This document shows, piece by piece, positions 16,535 through 26,523 of a stretch of 64,000 bases of DNA. The DNA lies in the NCBI RefSeq assembly GCF_000671395.1, contig NZ_AQQY01000001.1, positions 434,001 through 498,000 of the forward strand, read 5' to 3'. The position numbers were made by a program, and so were the translations under genes. Under the pieces are notes generated by a model. It was not told where the DNA came from, searched no databases, and saw only the letters and a program-made list of their open reading frames with translations. The stretch is from Actibacterium atlanticum. Its GTDB lineage: Bacteria; Pseudomonadota; Alphaproteobacteria; Rhodobacterales; Rhodobacteraceae. How positions within the stretch are numbered: the stretch's first letter is position 1; every line of letters begins with the position of its first letter.

Positions 16535-17842
16535 TCAGAGCGGTCGGATCTTCAGCATCGTGATGCGGTTGTTCTCCCGCTCGCATACTTCAAACCGAAA
16601 GCCATGGAAGCTGAACACCTGACCCGGGTTAGGGATCAGCTGTGCTTCGTGGATGACCAGACCGGCGACGGTGTTGGCTTCTTCGTCGGGCAGGGCCCAA
16701 TCAGCGGCGCGGTTCAGATCGCGGATCGTGGTATCGCCTTCGACAAGGTAATGGCCATCGTCGGACTTTTGGAACGGAATGTCGGCCTCTTCGTCGAATT
16801 CATCGGTGATCTCGCCTACGATCTCTTCCAGAATGTCCTCAAGCGTGATCAACCCCCGCAGCGCGCCATATTCATCCACTACCAGCGCAAAGTGGGTGTG
16901 GCGGCGCAGAAACTCACGCATCTGATCGTCCAGAGACGTGGTTTCCGGCACGAAATACGGCTCTTTGACCACATCCATGATGTCAAACTTCGCCAGCGCC
17001 TCAGGGTCACCGCCCGAGCCGCGCACCTGTTTGTTGATGGCGCGCAACAAGTCTTTGGCGTGGATCACGCCGATAACGTTTTCCGGCTCGTCCCGAAACA
17101 CGGGCAGGCGGGTGTAGGGGCTGTCCAGACATTGCGACAACAGCTTTTCGGGGGACTCATCTGCGTCCAGCATTTCAATGTTGGAACGATGCAGCATGAT
17201 CTCTTCGACCGCGCGTTCGGCCAAATCCAGCGCGCCCAGAATCCGGTCGCGGTCTTCCTTTTCCACCACGCCTTCGGAATGGCCCAGTTGCAGGGCGCCG
17301 GCGATTTCCTCGCGCACGGCCAGAATGTGACTGTCCGGGTCAATCTTGACACCAAACACCCGCAGCAGCACGCGCACCAACGCGCGCACGGCGCTGACGA
17401 TGGGCGAAAAGGCCAGAATGATCAGCCGGATCACGGGCGACACCTTGGCGGCGGCGCTTTCCGAATTGGTGATGGCATAGGTTTTGGGCAGGACCTCGGC
17501 GAAAATCAGCACCAGAAAGGTCATCATCAATGTGGCCAGTGCCACGCCGCCTTCACCGAACAGGCGCGTAAAAAGTGCGGTCGCCAGCGACGCGGCCAGA
17601 ATGTTCACAAGGTTGTTGCCCAACAGGACCGAGCCGATCAGGCGTTCATTATCCTCGGTGATGTTCAGCGCGGTTTGCGCGCCCTTGGAGCCACGATCCG
17701 CCTGTGCGCGCAGTTTCCCGCGCGAGGCTGCCGTCAGCGCGGTTTCCGAGCCGGAAAAGAAGGCTGACAAAACCAGCAGCAAGATAATCGCCCCGGCCGT
17801 GAGCCAGAACGCTGTGTCGTAAAGAGTCGTCGCGGTGTCCAT
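16535..17842 (-). CDS. CNNM/CorC-HlyC family membrane protein with CBS domains
   Basis: Membrane protein of 435 residues with the usual order: DUF21/CNNM transmembrane domain (about 1-190, beginning WLTAGAIILLLVLSAFFSGSE), a CBS pair (about 215-340, with RLPVFRDEPENVIGVIHAKDLL and FALVVDEYGALRGLITLEDILEEIVGEI), and a C-terminal CorC_HlyC transporter-associated domain. Related proteins take part in magnesium or cobalt handling and in haemolysin-like activities; substrate here is not visible. Confidence 0.92.
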   Translation of the reverse strand: MDTATTLYDTAFWLTAGAIILLLVLSAFFSGSETALTAASRGKLRAQADRGSKGAQTALNITEDNERLIGSVLLGNNLVNILAASLATALFTRLFGEGGVALATLMMTFLVLIFAEVLPKTYAITNSESAAAKVSPVIRLIILAFSPIVSAVRALVRVLLRVFGVKIDPDSHILAVREEIAGALQLGHSEGVVEKEDRDRILGALDLAERAVEEIMLHRSNIEMLDADESPEKLLSQCLDSPYTRLPVFRDEPENVIGVIHAKDLLRAINKQVRGSGGDPEALAKFDIMDVVKEPYFVPETTSLDDQMREFLRRHTHFALVVDEYGALRGLITLEDILEEIVGEITDEFDEEADIPFQKSDDGHYLVEGDTTIRDLNRAADWALPDEEANTVAGLVIHEAQLIPNPGQVFSFHGFRFEVCERENNRITMLKIRPL

Positions 17843-17899
17843 CGCGTGGATAAGCCTTTGTGTTACCTGATCTTGTTATGGGGCGCGGGGGCGCGGCAA

Positions 17900-18823
17900 T
17901 CAAGTTTTGCTGGCCAGCGGATGGTGCTCTAACACCAAAGATTTCAGCCGTTCGTCCAGAACATGGGTATAGATCTCTGTGGTCGAGATATCGGCATGCC
18001 CCAGAAGGGTTTGAATTGCACGCAGGTCTGCGCCGCCTTCCAGCAGATGTGTGGCAAAGGCGTGGCGTAGTGTGTGGGGGGTGACTTTGTCAGGTGACAC
18101 CCCGCCTTCGACCGCCAGTTCCTTGATCAGCGCGTAAAACCGGTGCCGAGTCAGGTGGCCTTGTTTCGAGTTGGTCGGAAACAGAAACGGGCTGGGTTTG
18201 CCCCCTTTCTTTTGCGCTTTTTCCTGCGCGGCGTCGCGTTTTTCCAGCCAGTCGTGCAAGGCTGCGCGGGCAGGGGGTGACAACGGCACCATCCGTTCCT
18301 TGCCGCCTTTGCCGGTGATCAGCAACATGCGCGGATCGCCCCGGGTTGCGGCAACCGGAAGCGAGACCAGTTCGCTGACCCGCATGCCGGTGGCATAAAG
18401 CACCTGCATCAGGCAGGTGTTGCGCACCCGGTCGCGGCCGACCAGCGCGGCGTCTAGTAGGCGGTCGACCTCGTCCACGCTAAGTGTTTTGGGCAGGCGT
18501 TTGGTTTTGCCGGGGCCCTTGATTTCCATGGCGGGGTTATCAGTGCGCCAGCCTTCTTCATAGGCGAAGCGATAAAGCTGCTTGGCGGCAGACAGTCGGC
18601 GTGCGCGGGTGGCGGCAGACAGGCCCTGTGCCTCGCAGAAGATCAGATAGTCCTCTAATTGCGCGCGGGTCAGGGCGTCAAACGACAGCGATTTACGTGC
18701 CATCCACTCTGCCAGATCTTTCAGGTCGCGGGCATAGCCCAGCGTGGTGTTGCGCGCGGCGTTTTGTTCGGCTGCGTGGGCGTCCAGAAACGCGGTGATC
18801 CAGCGTTCGGCCTCAGGGGTCAT
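17900..18823 (-). CDS. xerD: Site-specific tyrosine recombinase XerD
   Basis: Resolves chromosome dimers at dif together with XerC. The 307-residue protein has the N-terminal SAM-like domain and a C-terminal catalytic domain with the tyrosine recombinase set: Arg in TGMRVSELVSL, HTLRHAFATHLL (His250, Arg253), LLGHADISTTEIYTHV (His near 276, Tyr near 285). Length and end of protein are typical. It overlaps the stop of the preceding periplasmic protein gene by 4 bases, so the three genes from 20461 downwards form one transcript. No integrase context suggests a mobile element. Confidence 0.94.
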   Translation of the reverse strand: MTPEAERWITAFLDAHAAEQNAARNTTLGYARDLKDLAEWMARKSLSFDALTRAQLEDYLIFCEAQGLSAATRARRLSAAKQLYRFAYEEGWRTDNPAMEIKGPGKTKRLPKTLSVDEVDRLLDAALVGRDRVRNTCLMQVLYATGMRVSELVSLPVAATRGDPRMLLITGKGGKERMVPLSPPARAALHDWLEKRDAAQEKAQKKGGKPSPFLFPTNSKQGHLTRHRFYALIKELAVEGGVSPDKVTPHTLRHAFATHLLEGGADLRAIQTLLGHADISTTEIYTHVLDERLKSLVLEHHPLASKT

Positions 18824-20337
18824 CCGCGGCGCTCCAGGATCAAAAGCTCAAGCGCGCTGCGCCGGGCGGTGTCTTCCAGCCCCAGATGGCGCAGGACGGC
18901 CAAAGCTTCGGATACATCAGACAGATCACCGCGCGACCCGTCGGTGATCAGGTCGATGGCCACAAGAATTGCTTCGCCCAGACGACCGTCGTTCAGGCGG
19001 GCCTGCATCGGCTCGCTGAGCGTGGGGGTGGAAAACCCATCCAATACGGCGCGGGCCAGATCGTTGGGCGGGGTCAGCCCGCCCAGATCGCCTTGGGCCA
19101 CGGCGCGCAGAAAGGTTTCCATCCGGTTTTGCGGTTCGTGGTTGCGGGCGATGGTTTCGTAGGTGTCTGACAGCAATCCCATACGAAAGGCGCGGGATTT
19201 TTGCGCCGGGGGCAGGTCCATTTGCGCCAGACGGGCACCATAGAGGCTGGCAAAGGGCACCTCGAGTTCGGCGGCCTGCATGGCTTGCCATGCGCCGGGC
19301 AGGGCCATGGCCACCTGCGCAGCATCCCCTGACAGGATCGCGACGTCCAGCTTTTGTACTGCGGCGACACGGTCCCACACCCCGCCCGAGGCCGCCGGGC
19401 GGCGTTCAGTGTAAATCCCCAAAAGGCGATTGGCCGGAATGGCGCCGCTGCGCCCTAAACGCTCGGCGGCTTCCAGCTGGGCTTTCCAGCCCGCAGTGGG
19501 GCGCAGATCAGCCTGCGCGAAGGCCAGCGGTGCGGTCGCGGTGGGCAGAGGCTCGCCAATGGCTTCAAACATCCGAAACACCAGCGGGCTGGGGCGATTG
19601 GGGATGGGCAGGGGCGTCGCGCCCTCGTCCAGTTCGGGCACCAGAAAGCGGGTCAGGATCGCGTCTTGCTGCGCGGTGATATAGCCCAGCGTGCGGCCTG
19701 TTTCCAAACTGAGCGCTGCGGCGTTCCAGTCACCGCCACGCGCCAGGCAGAAAATCCGTGCCTGAAACGTTGGGGCAATGTCGGGCGCGGCGCGCATGGC
19801 GGCGCAGGCCCGGTCTTCTTGCCCGGTCAGCAAAGACACATCAAACCAGCGGCGAAAAAGTTCGGGATGGGTGGGGCCTGCCCGTTCCAGCAGCGCCTGT
19901 GCCTGATCCAATGCCCCCAGCGCCAACAGTTTATCCAGACGGGCCAGTAGCAAGGTGCCATCCGCGCCCTCGCCCTGAGGCGGCGCCAGTTCGGCCAACA
20001 GCAACGTATAAAGCAGCGATTGAACGGCGGGCAGGGTGTCTGCGCGTTCCGAGCGGATCAGCGCCGCCAGATCGGCGCGGCTGCTGGAGCCCCAGAGGGT
20101 TTTGGGCAGACCGGTCATCGAAGGGGGCAACAGCCCCGCGGCATCCAGTACAGGGCCATCCAATGGCGCCACGGTGACCAGTTCAGGGGCGGCGCTTTCG
20201 GGGATGTCGGGCGCGGGCGCCACGACGGGCGGCGTCACAGAATCTGACAACCAGTCGATCGCCGAAAGCGGGCCGTCCTGCGCCAGTGCCCCGTGCGCGG
20301 CCCAGATCAATGCCAGTGTCAGCGCTTTACTGCGCAT
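18820..20337 (-). CDS. Conserved periplasmic protein of unknown function
   Basis: 505 residues with a signal peptide (MRSKALTLALIWAAHGALA) and a Pro/Ala-rich stretch (about 36-65), followed by an Ala/Leu-rich helical body that looks like TPR-type solenoid repeats (for example LARLDKLLALGALDQAQALLERAG). I recognise no catalytic motif. It sits between a 44-residue membrane protein gene and xerD with overlaps on both sides. Function unknown; export and a scaffold role are inferences. Confidence 0.75.
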   Translation of the reverse strand: MRSKALTLALIWAAHGALAQDGPLSAIDWLSDSVTPPVVAPAPDIPESAAPELVTVAPLDGPVLDAAGLLPPSMTGLPKTLWGSSSRADLAALIRSERADTLPAVQSLLYTLLLAELAPPQGEGADGTLLLARLDKLLALGALDQAQALLERAGPTHPELFRRWFDVSLLTGQEDRACAAMRAAPDIAPTFQARIFCLARGGDWNAAALSLETGRTLGYITAQQDAILTRFLVPELDEGATPLPIPNRPSPLVFRMFEAIGEPLPTATAPLAFAQADLRPTAGWKAQLEAAERLGRSGAIPANRLLGIYTERRPAASGGVWDRVAAVQKLDVAILSGDAAQVAMALPGAWQAMQAAELEVPFASLYGARLAQMDLPPAQKSRAFRMGLLSDTYETIARNHEPQNRMETFLRAVAQGDLGGLTPPNDLARAVLDGFSTPTLSEPMQARLNDGRLGEAILVAIDLITDGSRGDLSDVSEALAVLRHLGLEDTARRSALELLILERRG

Positions 20338-20461
20338 CCAGCGTCACCGGTTGCGTGATTTGCTGCACCGGCGCGGACATGTCGCCCAGATAGGCATAGC
20401 CCACCAGCCCGATGCCGCCCAATACGATCAAAAGAAGAAGCGCCTTAAAGATCCGCCCCAT
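20327..20461 (-). CDS. Small single-helix membrane protein (44 aa)
   Basis: A short gene starting ATG at 20461: MGRIFKALLLLIVLGGIGL leads into VGYAYLGDMSAPVQQITQ and a stop at 20327. It has one transmembrane helix (about residues 5-24) and a short polar tail, likely facing the periplasm. Its stop overlaps the start of the 505-residue periplasmic protein by 11 bases, implying coupled translation and joint function. AAAAGG a few bases before the ATG can serve as ribosome site. Function unknown. Confidence 0.7.
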   Translation of the reverse strand: MGRIFKALLLLIVLGGIGLVGYAYLGDMSAPVQQITQPVTLDAQ

Positions 20462-20593
20462 ATGCCTGCCTTTTCTTATCGGGGCCTTGCGACCCCCGGT
20501 TTGAATTTATCTGAGATTATATATGGCATTTTGTGCGAACTCACGCCATTGAAGGGATCGAAAAGTAAAAACATTGGCAGGAGGTTGCCCATC

Positions 20594-21139
20594 GTGGCCT
20601 GGCAGCTCAAGAAAACTGTGGTGATGGTCGGAATGATGGGCGCGGGCAAGACCGCCGTGGGCAAGGCGCTGGCGCAGGAACTGGGGGTTCAGTTTCTGGA
20701 CAGCGACGAGGAAATCGTCAAAGCCGCCAACATGTCGATTGCCGAAATCTTTGAACGCGATGGCGAACCGTTCTTTCGCGACAAGGAAACGCAGGTGATC
20801 GAACGCCTGCTCGAAGGCGAACGCTGCATCCTTTCGACCGGCGGTGGGGCCTTTTTATCCGACCGCAACCGTGAACTGATTTCGCAAAAGGGGGTCTCGG
20901 TTTGGCTGAACGCTGATCTGGAACTGCTCTGGAACCGCGTGAAACACAAAGACACCCGCCCGTTGCTGCGCACCGCCGATCCCCATGCCACCCTGCGAGA
21001 GCTTTATCGCGCCCGGGTTCCGTTTTATCGTCAGGCTGATCTGATGGTGGATACGCAGGCGGAGTTTTCCATCGAAGATACTGCAAACGCCGTGGTGCAG
21101 GCACTTACAAGCCGCCCTGATGCGTTGATCCAAGACTAA
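20594..21139 (+). CDS. aroK: Shikimate kinase
   Basis: Phosphorylates shikimate in the chorismate pathway. The 181-residue protein has the P-loop GMMGAGKT (residues 13-20), the shikimate-binding DSDEEIV and FFRDKETQV, the STGGGAF loop and the RPLLRT lid. AGGAGG at 20579-20584 with a 9-base spacer selects the GTG at 20594. aroB follows 9 bases later, forming the common aroK-aroB operon. Divergent from the 44-residue membrane protein gene. Confidence 0.95.
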   Translation: MAWQLKKTVVMVGMMGAGKTAVGKALAQELGVQFLDSDEEIVKAANMSIAEIFERDGEPFFRDKETQVIERLLEGERCILSTGGGAFLSDRNRELISQKGVSVWLNADLELLWNRVKHKDTRPLLRTADPHATLRELYRARVPFYRQADLMVDTQAEFSIEDTANAVVQALTSRPDALIQD

Positions 21140-21148
21140 GAGGCGACC

Positions 21149-22258
21149 ATGGAAACCGTTCACGTTGGGCTGGAAGGCCGGGAATACGATATTCACATCG
21201 GGCAGGGGCTGTTGGCCCGGGCGGGAGAATTCATCGCGCCTTTGCTTCGCCGCCCTTTTGTGGCCGTTGTCACGGATGAAAACGTCGCGGCGCTGCATCT
21301 GGACAATCTGCGTGCTGGCTTGGCGGATGCGGGCATTGAAATGGTCGCCCTGACCCTGCCCGCAGGCGAGGCCACAAAAAGCTGGCCCCATTTTACCCGC
21401 ACTGTGGAATGGCTTTTAGAGCAGAAAGTCGAGCGCAACGGAATCGTTGTGGCGCTTGGTGGCGGGGTGATCGGTGATCTGGTCGGCTTTGCGGCGGCGG
21501 TGCTGCGCCGGGGCGTGCGCTTTGTGCAAGTGCCGACATCCTTGTTGGCACAGGTCGACAGCTCGGTTGGCGGCAAGACCGGGATCAACTCGCCGCTTGG
21601 CAAGAACCTGATCGGCGCCTTTCACCAGCCCAGCCTTGTGCTGGCGGATATTGATGTGCTGGGCACGCTGACCCCGCGCGATTTTCTGGCGGGCTATGGC
21701 GAGGTGGTGAAATACGGGTTGCTGGGCGATGCCAAGTTCTTTGACTGGCTGGAGGCCGAGGGGCCCGCGCTGGCGGCAGGTGACGTTGGCGCGCGCATCC
21801 GCGCTGTGCGCCGCAGCTGTGAGATGAAGGCTGAAATCGTGCTGCGCGATGAAACCGAACAGGGTGATCGCGCCTTGCTGAATCTTGGCCACACCTTTGG
21901 TCACGCGCTTGAGGCCGCGACGGGCTATTCCGACCGTCTGCTGCACGGTGAAGGGGTGGCCGTGGGCTGCGCTTTGGCGTTTGAATTGTCGCAACGTATG
22001 GGGCTGTGTTCGCAGGAAGAGCCTTCGCGCATTCGCGCCCATCTGGATGCGATGGGGATGATGAAAGATCTGGCCGACATACCCGGTGATCTGCCCGATG
22101 CCGACGGGCTGCTGCAGCTGATGGGGCAGGACAAAAAGGTGCTGGATGGCAAGCTGCGTTTCATTCTGGCGCGCGGTATCGGCACCAGCTTCGTCACCGC
22201 CGATGTGGATCGCGATGTGGTGCGCAGCGTGCTGGTTGACGCTTTGGCGCAACGTTAA
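21149..22258 (+). CDS. aroB: 3-Dehydroquinate synthase
   Basis: Second step of the shikimate pathway, converting DAHP to 3-dehydroquinate with NAD and a metal. Of 369 residues, diagnostic segments are AGEATKSWPHF, GGGVIGDLVGFAAAVLRRGVRFVQVPTSLLAQVDSS (NAD and substrate region), GGKTGINSPLGKN, and metal ligands in RALLNLGHTFGHALEA and LLHGEGVAVG. Length is normal. The stop overlaps the stop of the convergent site-2 protease gene by 4 bases. Confidence 0.96.
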   Translation: METVHVGLEGREYDIHIGQGLLARAGEFIAPLLRRPFVAVVTDENVAALHLDNLRAGLADAGIEMVALTLPAGEATKSWPHFTRTVEWLLEQKVERNGIVVALGGGVIGDLVGFAAAVLRRGVRFVQVPTSLLAQVDSSVGGKTGINSPLGKNLIGAFHQPSLVLADIDVLGTLTPRDFLAGYGEVVKYGLLGDAKFFDWLEAEGPALAAGDVGARIRAVRRSCEMKAEIVLRDETEQGDRALLNLGHTFGHALEAATGYSDRLLHGEGVAVGCALAFELSQRMGLCSQEEPSRIRAHLDAMGMMKDLADIPGDLPDADGLLQLMGQDKKVLDGKLRFILARGIGTSFVTADVDRDVVRSVLVDALAQR

Positions 22259-23331
22259 CGCTTGGCGCGGATCGCGAACAGCTCGCCGATGTTTTCGCGG
22301 GTGATATAGCCGATCATGTGACCTTCTGGGGCGGTGATGGCCACGGCGGGCGCACCTTGTTGATAGAGCGCATTTAGCACGCTCTCCAGCGGGTCATTCA
22401 GAGCGCGGACAGGTACATCGTTCAGCATATGGTCCGAGACAGGCTGCATCGCGTGCTCGTTGTGCAGGGCCGCAAAGATAGCCTGACGCGTCAGGAAGCC
22501 CTGCAAATGCCCGTCTGCGGTAAGCACCGGAAATTCGTGCTGGGTGGTGCGGATCACCGCCGCCGCCGCGGCCTGCATGCTGTCGCTGCTGGACAGGCTT
22601 TCAAACTGGGTGATCATCGCATCGCGCGCCAGCAGGTTGCGGGCAACCGCATGCAGCGACACATCGTTTGATTCCGCCGCCGCCGCCATAAAGATAAACA
22701 CAGCGATCAACAGCAGGATCGGATTGCCCGAGGTCAGCCCCAGATAGCCAAAGCCAAATGCCACCACCTGACCGGCGCCCGCGGCCACCCGTGTGGCCCG
22801 TTCGCGCGGCATGAACAGCGCCAGCACGGCGCGAAACACCCGTCCGCCATCCATCGGAAAGGCCGGGATCATGTTGAACACCGCCAAAAACAGGTTCACC
22901 GCCGCCAGCCGGGCCAGAAAGCCTGACGTGGTGTTTTCCATCTGCAAAAGTTCGGAAATGCCACCCTGATAGCCCAACACCAAGGCCAACACGGCCCAAA
23001 TCACCACATTCACTGCCGGGCCAGCCAACGCGACGATGATTTCTTGGCCGGGGTCTTCGGGCATGCGCTCAAGCCGGGCCATGCCGCCAATGGGCAAAAG
23101 GGTGATGTCGGGCGTTTTGATGCCATAGCGGCGCGCGGTCAGGGCATGGCCGAACTCGTGCGCGACAACGCAGGCAAAAAGCACCAGGATGAACAGCACG
23201 TTTTCCAGCGCCGCCGCAGGGCCCTTATCAGCCCAGGCGGCAGCCCCGATCCAGATCAGCAGAAGAAAGAAAGTGGCGTGTACGCGCAGCTGTGAGCCAA
23301 AGAGCCGACCGAGAGGGAAGGACCAGCTCAT
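22255..23331 (-). CDS. Site-2 protease family (M50) membrane protein with CBS domains
   Basis: Intramembrane zinc metalloprotease of 358 residues. The HEFGH zinc motif (58-62) lies in a transmembrane helix and the third ligand region is MIPAFPMDGGRVFRA (about 160-175). After four to six helices, two CBS domains (about 230-355) close the protein, probably sensing adenosyl nucleotides. This is the Rv2869/SpoIVFB-like CBS subclass, distinct from the PDZ-bearing RseP at 29.6 kb. Substrate unknown. Confidence 0.9.
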   Translation of the reverse strand: MSWSFPLGRLFGSQLRVHATFFLLLIWIGAAAWADKGPAAALENVLFILVLFACVVAHEFGHALTARRYGIKTPDITLLPIGGMARLERMPEDPGQEIIVALAGPAVNVVIWAVLALVLGYQGGISELLQMENTTSGFLARLAAVNLFLAVFNMIPAFPMDGGRVFRAVLALFMPRERATRVAAGAGQVVAFGFGYLGLTSGNPILLLIAVFIFMAAAAESNDVSLHAVARNLLARDAMITQFESLSSSDSMQAAAAAVIRTTQHEFPVLTADGHLQGFLTRQAIFAALHNEHAMQPVSDHMLNDVPVRALNDPLESVLNALYQQGAPAVAITAPEGHMIGYITRENIGELFAIRAKR

Positions 23332-23346
23332 GGTGCGCCCCGCCCC

Positions 23347-23856
23347 TTAGAACGGGATTTCGTCGTCGAGGTCGCCAGCCGGGCCGGGGCCTCCGGCACC
23401 GCCACCCGAGCCGCCATAACCCCCGCCCTGATCGCCGCCACCATAGCCGCCACCGCCACCACCGTAGCCGCCGCCTTGGCCGCCACCGCCGCCTTCACCG
23501 CCGCTGCGGCCGTCCAGCATGGTCAACGTGCCGCCCATGCCCTGAATCACCACTTCGGTTGAATAACGATCCGCGCCGGACTGATCCTGCCATTTGCGGG
23601 TTTGCAGCTTGCCTTCGATATATACTTTCGACCCTTTGCGCAGGTACTGTTCACAGACCCGCACCAAGCCTTCGCTGAAGATCGCAACCGAGTGCCATTC
23701 GGTCTTTTCGCGGCGTTCGCCGGTGTTGCGATCTTTCCATGTTTCCGATGTGGCGATGCGCAGGTTGCAAACCTTGCCGCCATTCTGGAAGCTGCGCACC
23801 TCGGGGTCGCGGCCCAGATTGCCCACCAAAATTACTTTGTTTACTGAACCGGCCAT
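23347..23856 (-). CDS. ssb: Single-stranded DNA-binding protein
   Basis: Coats single-stranded DNA in replication, repair and recombination. The 169-residue protein has the OB-fold start [18 protein letters not shown], then [18 protein letters not shown], a Gly-rich flexible linker (about 125-160) and the acidic C-terminal tip DLDDEIPF that recruits partner proteins. The Gly-rich run is low-complexity coding sequence, not a DNA repeat element. No LexA box is evident upstream. Confidence 0.96.
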   Translation of the reverse strand: MAGSVNKVILVGNLGRDPEVRSFQNGGKVCNLRIATSETWKDRNTGERREKTEWHSVAIFSEGLVRVCEQYLRKGSKVYIEGKLQTRKWQDQSGADRYSTEVVIQGMGGTLTMLDGRSGGEGGGGGQGGGYGGGGGGYGGGDQGGGYGGSGGGAGGPGPAGDLDDEIPF

Positions 23857-24048
23857 GCGCCTCGCTCCCGTCGAATCTTATTTCTTGTTGCCCACGTTTA
23901 CACCATCCCGGCGCGGTTAATGGAAGCGCTATCTGTGCCCGCACCTGGACAGCGGCTTCAGATGAAATCCGCTTATAATTTCAGCAGGGCTGGTGAAATC
24001 GGTAAAATTCGCTATATATGCCCGAGTTCAAGAACGTGGGACACGCGC

Positions 24049-24639
24049 ATGCGGGTAAAGGTGATGATGGCCGTTTTGGCCGCGACGACCATGGCGGCAG
24101 GGGCTGTTGGGGCCGAGCCTTGGGCCTCGTCCAAGTCGCGTGCATTGATCTTCAAATCGCAGACCAAAATTCTCGATAACCGGGCGGCGTCGCAGTATAA
24201 AAACTCCGTTCGGTTGCAGCCTGCACCGGTGGTCACGCCGTCGATGTATAACAGCCCGGCTTTCAACGGAAAGTATCGCGGCCCTTATCTGGAAATGGCG
24301 AGAACCGCCGCGCGGCGCCATGGTGTTCCCGAAGACCTGTTCTTGCGTTTGGTGCAGCAGGAAAGCGGCTGGAATGCCAAGGCCGTCAGCCACAAGGGTG
24401 CCATTGGTCTGGCGCAGTTGATGCCGGGCACGGCGCGTGCCCTGGGCGTTGATCCGAATGTGCCAAGCCAGAATCTGGATGGGGGCGCACGTTATCTGCG
24501 TACGCAGTTCGAGGAGTTCGGGTCCTGGCGCCTGGCTTTGGCGGCCTATAATGCCGGTCCGGGGGCGGTCGAGAAATACGGTGGCGTTCCGCCGTATAAA
24601 GAGACTAAGAACTACGTCAAGAAAATCTGGGGCAGTTAA
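24049..24639 (+). CDS. Lytic transglycosylase (SLT domain)
   Basis: Periplasmic murein hydrolase of 196 residues. A signal peptide ([21 protein letters not shown]) precedes a short linker and an SLT domain with [19 protein letters not shown] (catalytic Glu), [15 protein letters not shown], and [15 protein letters not shown] took the ATG at 24049 since it begins the signal peptide. Its stop overlaps the stop of the convergent AraC-type gene by 3 bases. Confidence 0.9.
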   Translation: MRVKVMMAVLAATTMAAGAVGAEPWASSKSRALIFKSQTKILDNRAASQYKNSVRLQPAPVVTPSMYNSPAFNGKYRGPYLEMARTAARRHGVPEDLFLRLVQQESGWNAKAVSHKGAIGLAQLMPGTARALGVDPNVPSQNLDGGARYLRTQFEEFGSWRLALAAYNAGPGAVEKYGGVPPYKETKNYVKKIWGS

Positions 24640-25457
24640 GATACTTTAACTGTGCCGTTTTGAGCCTTGATATTGCTTGATTTTCTGAAATTCATCGGGG
24701 TATTTCCCGCGCGCGTTTGAAAGGCGCGGGTGAAATAGGCCGCCGATGCAAACCCCAATCCTTCGGCGATTTTCTTGATCGGCATTCTGGTGTCGGCCAG
24801 CAGGCGTTGGGCCTCGGCGATTTTGCGGTCGGCCAGAAAATCCGAGGCGGTGCGTCCACAGCTTTCTTTGCAAACACGCGTCAGATGGGTCGGCGTGACC
24901 CCCAGCTGAGCGGCGTAGTCCGACACCGATTCATGCAGGTGAAACCGCTGTTCCACCATGTCCGAATACCGTCGCGCCAACCGGCGCGCTGCGGTTTTTT
25001 CCGCCAGCGCGTCTTCGTGGTTCAGCATCTGGCGCTCTAGCCAGACGGTCAGCAGACCTGCGTGGTAGCCAGCGGCACGCAGGCGGGCGGGGTGGTCGCC
25101 TTCGACCTCGCGCTGAAGGTTGTCCAGAATCAGCGTCAGTTCGGCCTGATCAGCTGCGTCGCGGATGCGCAGGTGGCAGGGGTGATCTGGAAAGGGCAGG
25201 TCATGATCGGGCGCCATGAAGACCGCGGTGCCAAATACATTCGCGGTGAGTTCAAAACTGTGCATCGTGCCTGCCGGAATATACACCGCATTATGGGCAC
25301 CATAGCCGCGCGTCAGCCCGCCGACTGTCAGCCGGCCCTGACCACGGGTGAACCAAATCAATTGATCGACGGAATAACTGCGCATGGCCTCGACGCGCCA
25401 ACGGCTGCCCTTGAACAGAGCATGGAGCGGAATAACGCGGAGGTCAGCGGAGGACAT
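24636..25457 (-). CDS. AraC family transcriptional regulator
   Basis: A 273-residue regulator with an N-terminal cupin-like sensor domain ([27 protein letters not shown]) and a C-terminal pair of helix-turn-helices ([20 protein letters not shown] and [32 protein letters not shown]). Such proteins usually control a neighbouring metabolic or transport gene, but no obvious target sits next to it. GGAAAAGCC before the ATG at 25457 supports that start. Inducer unknown. Confidence 0.88.
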   Translation of the reverse strand: MSSADLRVIPLHALFKGSRWRVEAMRSYSVDQLIWFTRGQGRLTVGGLTRGYGAHNAVYIPAGTMHSFELTANVFGTAVFMAPDHDLPFPDHPCHLRIRDAADQAELTLILDNLQREVEGDHPARLRAAGYHAGLLTVWLERQMLNHEDALAEKTAARRLARRYSDMVEQRFHLHESVSDYAAQLGVTPTHLTRVCKESCGRTASDFLADRKIAEAQRLLADTRMPIKKIAEGLGFASAAYFTRAFQTRAGNTPMNFRKSSNIKAQNGTVKVS

Positions 25458-25565
25458 GGCTTTTCCAAAATTTGATTGCAATAATCCAAGGTTAGGAGCG
25501 AACTCGCCCCGAATCAACGGTTATGTTTGTTCGATTAGTGCAATTTTGGAAACGGAGTGTGCGGA

Positions 25566-26438
25566 TTATCCAAGCGCGATGGGATGCCAGTCCTTCATGC
25601 GTGCCCGAAACCAGGTGCGCTGCCGCTTGGCATATTGGCGCGAGGCGATTTTCGCCGCGTCGATGGCGTCTTCAAGGCTCAGCTCGCCTTTCAGATGCGC
25701 AATCAGCTCGGGTGCGCCAATCGCCCGCGAGGACAACAGTGCGGGGTCCCACGTTGCAAGATTTGCCCGGGCTTCGTCAAGCGCGCCGTGTTCAATCATC
25801 AGATCAAAGCGGCGATCAATGCGGTCTGCCAGCCAGTCGCGCTCGGCGTCCAGCAACAGTGCATGGGCGTCTTGAACCGCCAACAGGGGCGCAGGCGTGT
25901 CGTCCTGCCATGCGGCCAGGCCACGACCCGTGGTTTGCTGAACTTCCCAGGCGCGTTGCACGCGCATCGGGTTCAGCCCGTCGATCCGGCTTTGGGTTTC
26001 GGGGTCCAGTTCGGCCAGCATGCCAGCATGGCCTTCACCCTTGCGGCGGGCGTCCGCGGTTTGGCGAATTCCGGATGGCGTTGGGGGAATTTCGGCCAGC
26101 CCTTCGGTCAGGGCCTTAAAATACAGTCCCGTGCCGCCAACGATGATCGGGCGTGCGCCGTTCAGAAAGGGGGTGACCTCGCGCAGCCAGTGTCCCACCG
26201 AATAGTCACCATCATAGGGCACGTGCCCATAAAGGTGGTGAGGGGCTTGGGACTCTTCGTGCTTGGAGGGGCGGGCTGTCAAAACCCGCCAGTTGCCATA
26301 AATCTGCAAAGCATCCGCATTCACGATCACCCCGCCATGGCGCGCTGCAATCTTAAGCGCCAGCGCAGATTTTCCGCTTGCTGTGGGTCCGGCAATCAAA
26401 ACCGGGCGGTCGGTCGAAATTTCAGGCAGTTTTGACAC
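25566..26438 (-). CDS. miaA: tRNA dimethylallyltransferase
   Basis: Transfers a dimethylallyl group to A37 of tRNAs reading UNN codons. The 290-residue protein has the P-loop [13 protein letters not shown], the [19 protein letters not shown] substrate motif, [12 protein letters not shown], and MRVQRAWEV. Start is GTG at 26438. It consumes DMAPP, so the organism must make isoprenoid precursors although dxr is not in this window. Divergent from pyrH. Confidence 0.94.
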   Translation of the reverse strand: MSKLPEISTDRPVLIAGPTASGKSALALKIAARHGGVIVNADALQIYGNWRVLTARPSKHEESQAPHHLYGHVPYDGDYSVGHWLREVTPFLNGARPIIVGGTGLYFKALTEGLAEIPPTPSGIRQTADARRKGEGHAGMLAELDPETQSRIDGLNPMRVQRAWEVQQTTGRGLAAWQDDTPAPLLAVQDAHALLLDAERDWLADRIDRRFDLMIEHGALDEARANLATWDPALLSSRAIGAPELIAHLKGELSLEDAIDAAKIASRQYAKRQRTWFRARMKDWHPIALG

Positions 26439-26523
26439 GCGGTTTTCCGGTTTTCACATTGATCCCAGCCGTCTTTTCCGACATTTTGCCCGCAACGCCA
26501 AGACAAGTTGTAAGGGGCAAGTA

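Noticed and set aside
17900-18823. Tyrosine recombinase as a sign of a mobile element
   Set aside because: Sequence and length are those of housekeeping XerD, and there are no cargo genes, excisionase or tRNA-flanked repeats.
23380-23500. Tandem GGC-rich repeats
   Set aside because: They encode the Gly-rich linker of SSB, an ordinary feature of the protein, not a repeat element.
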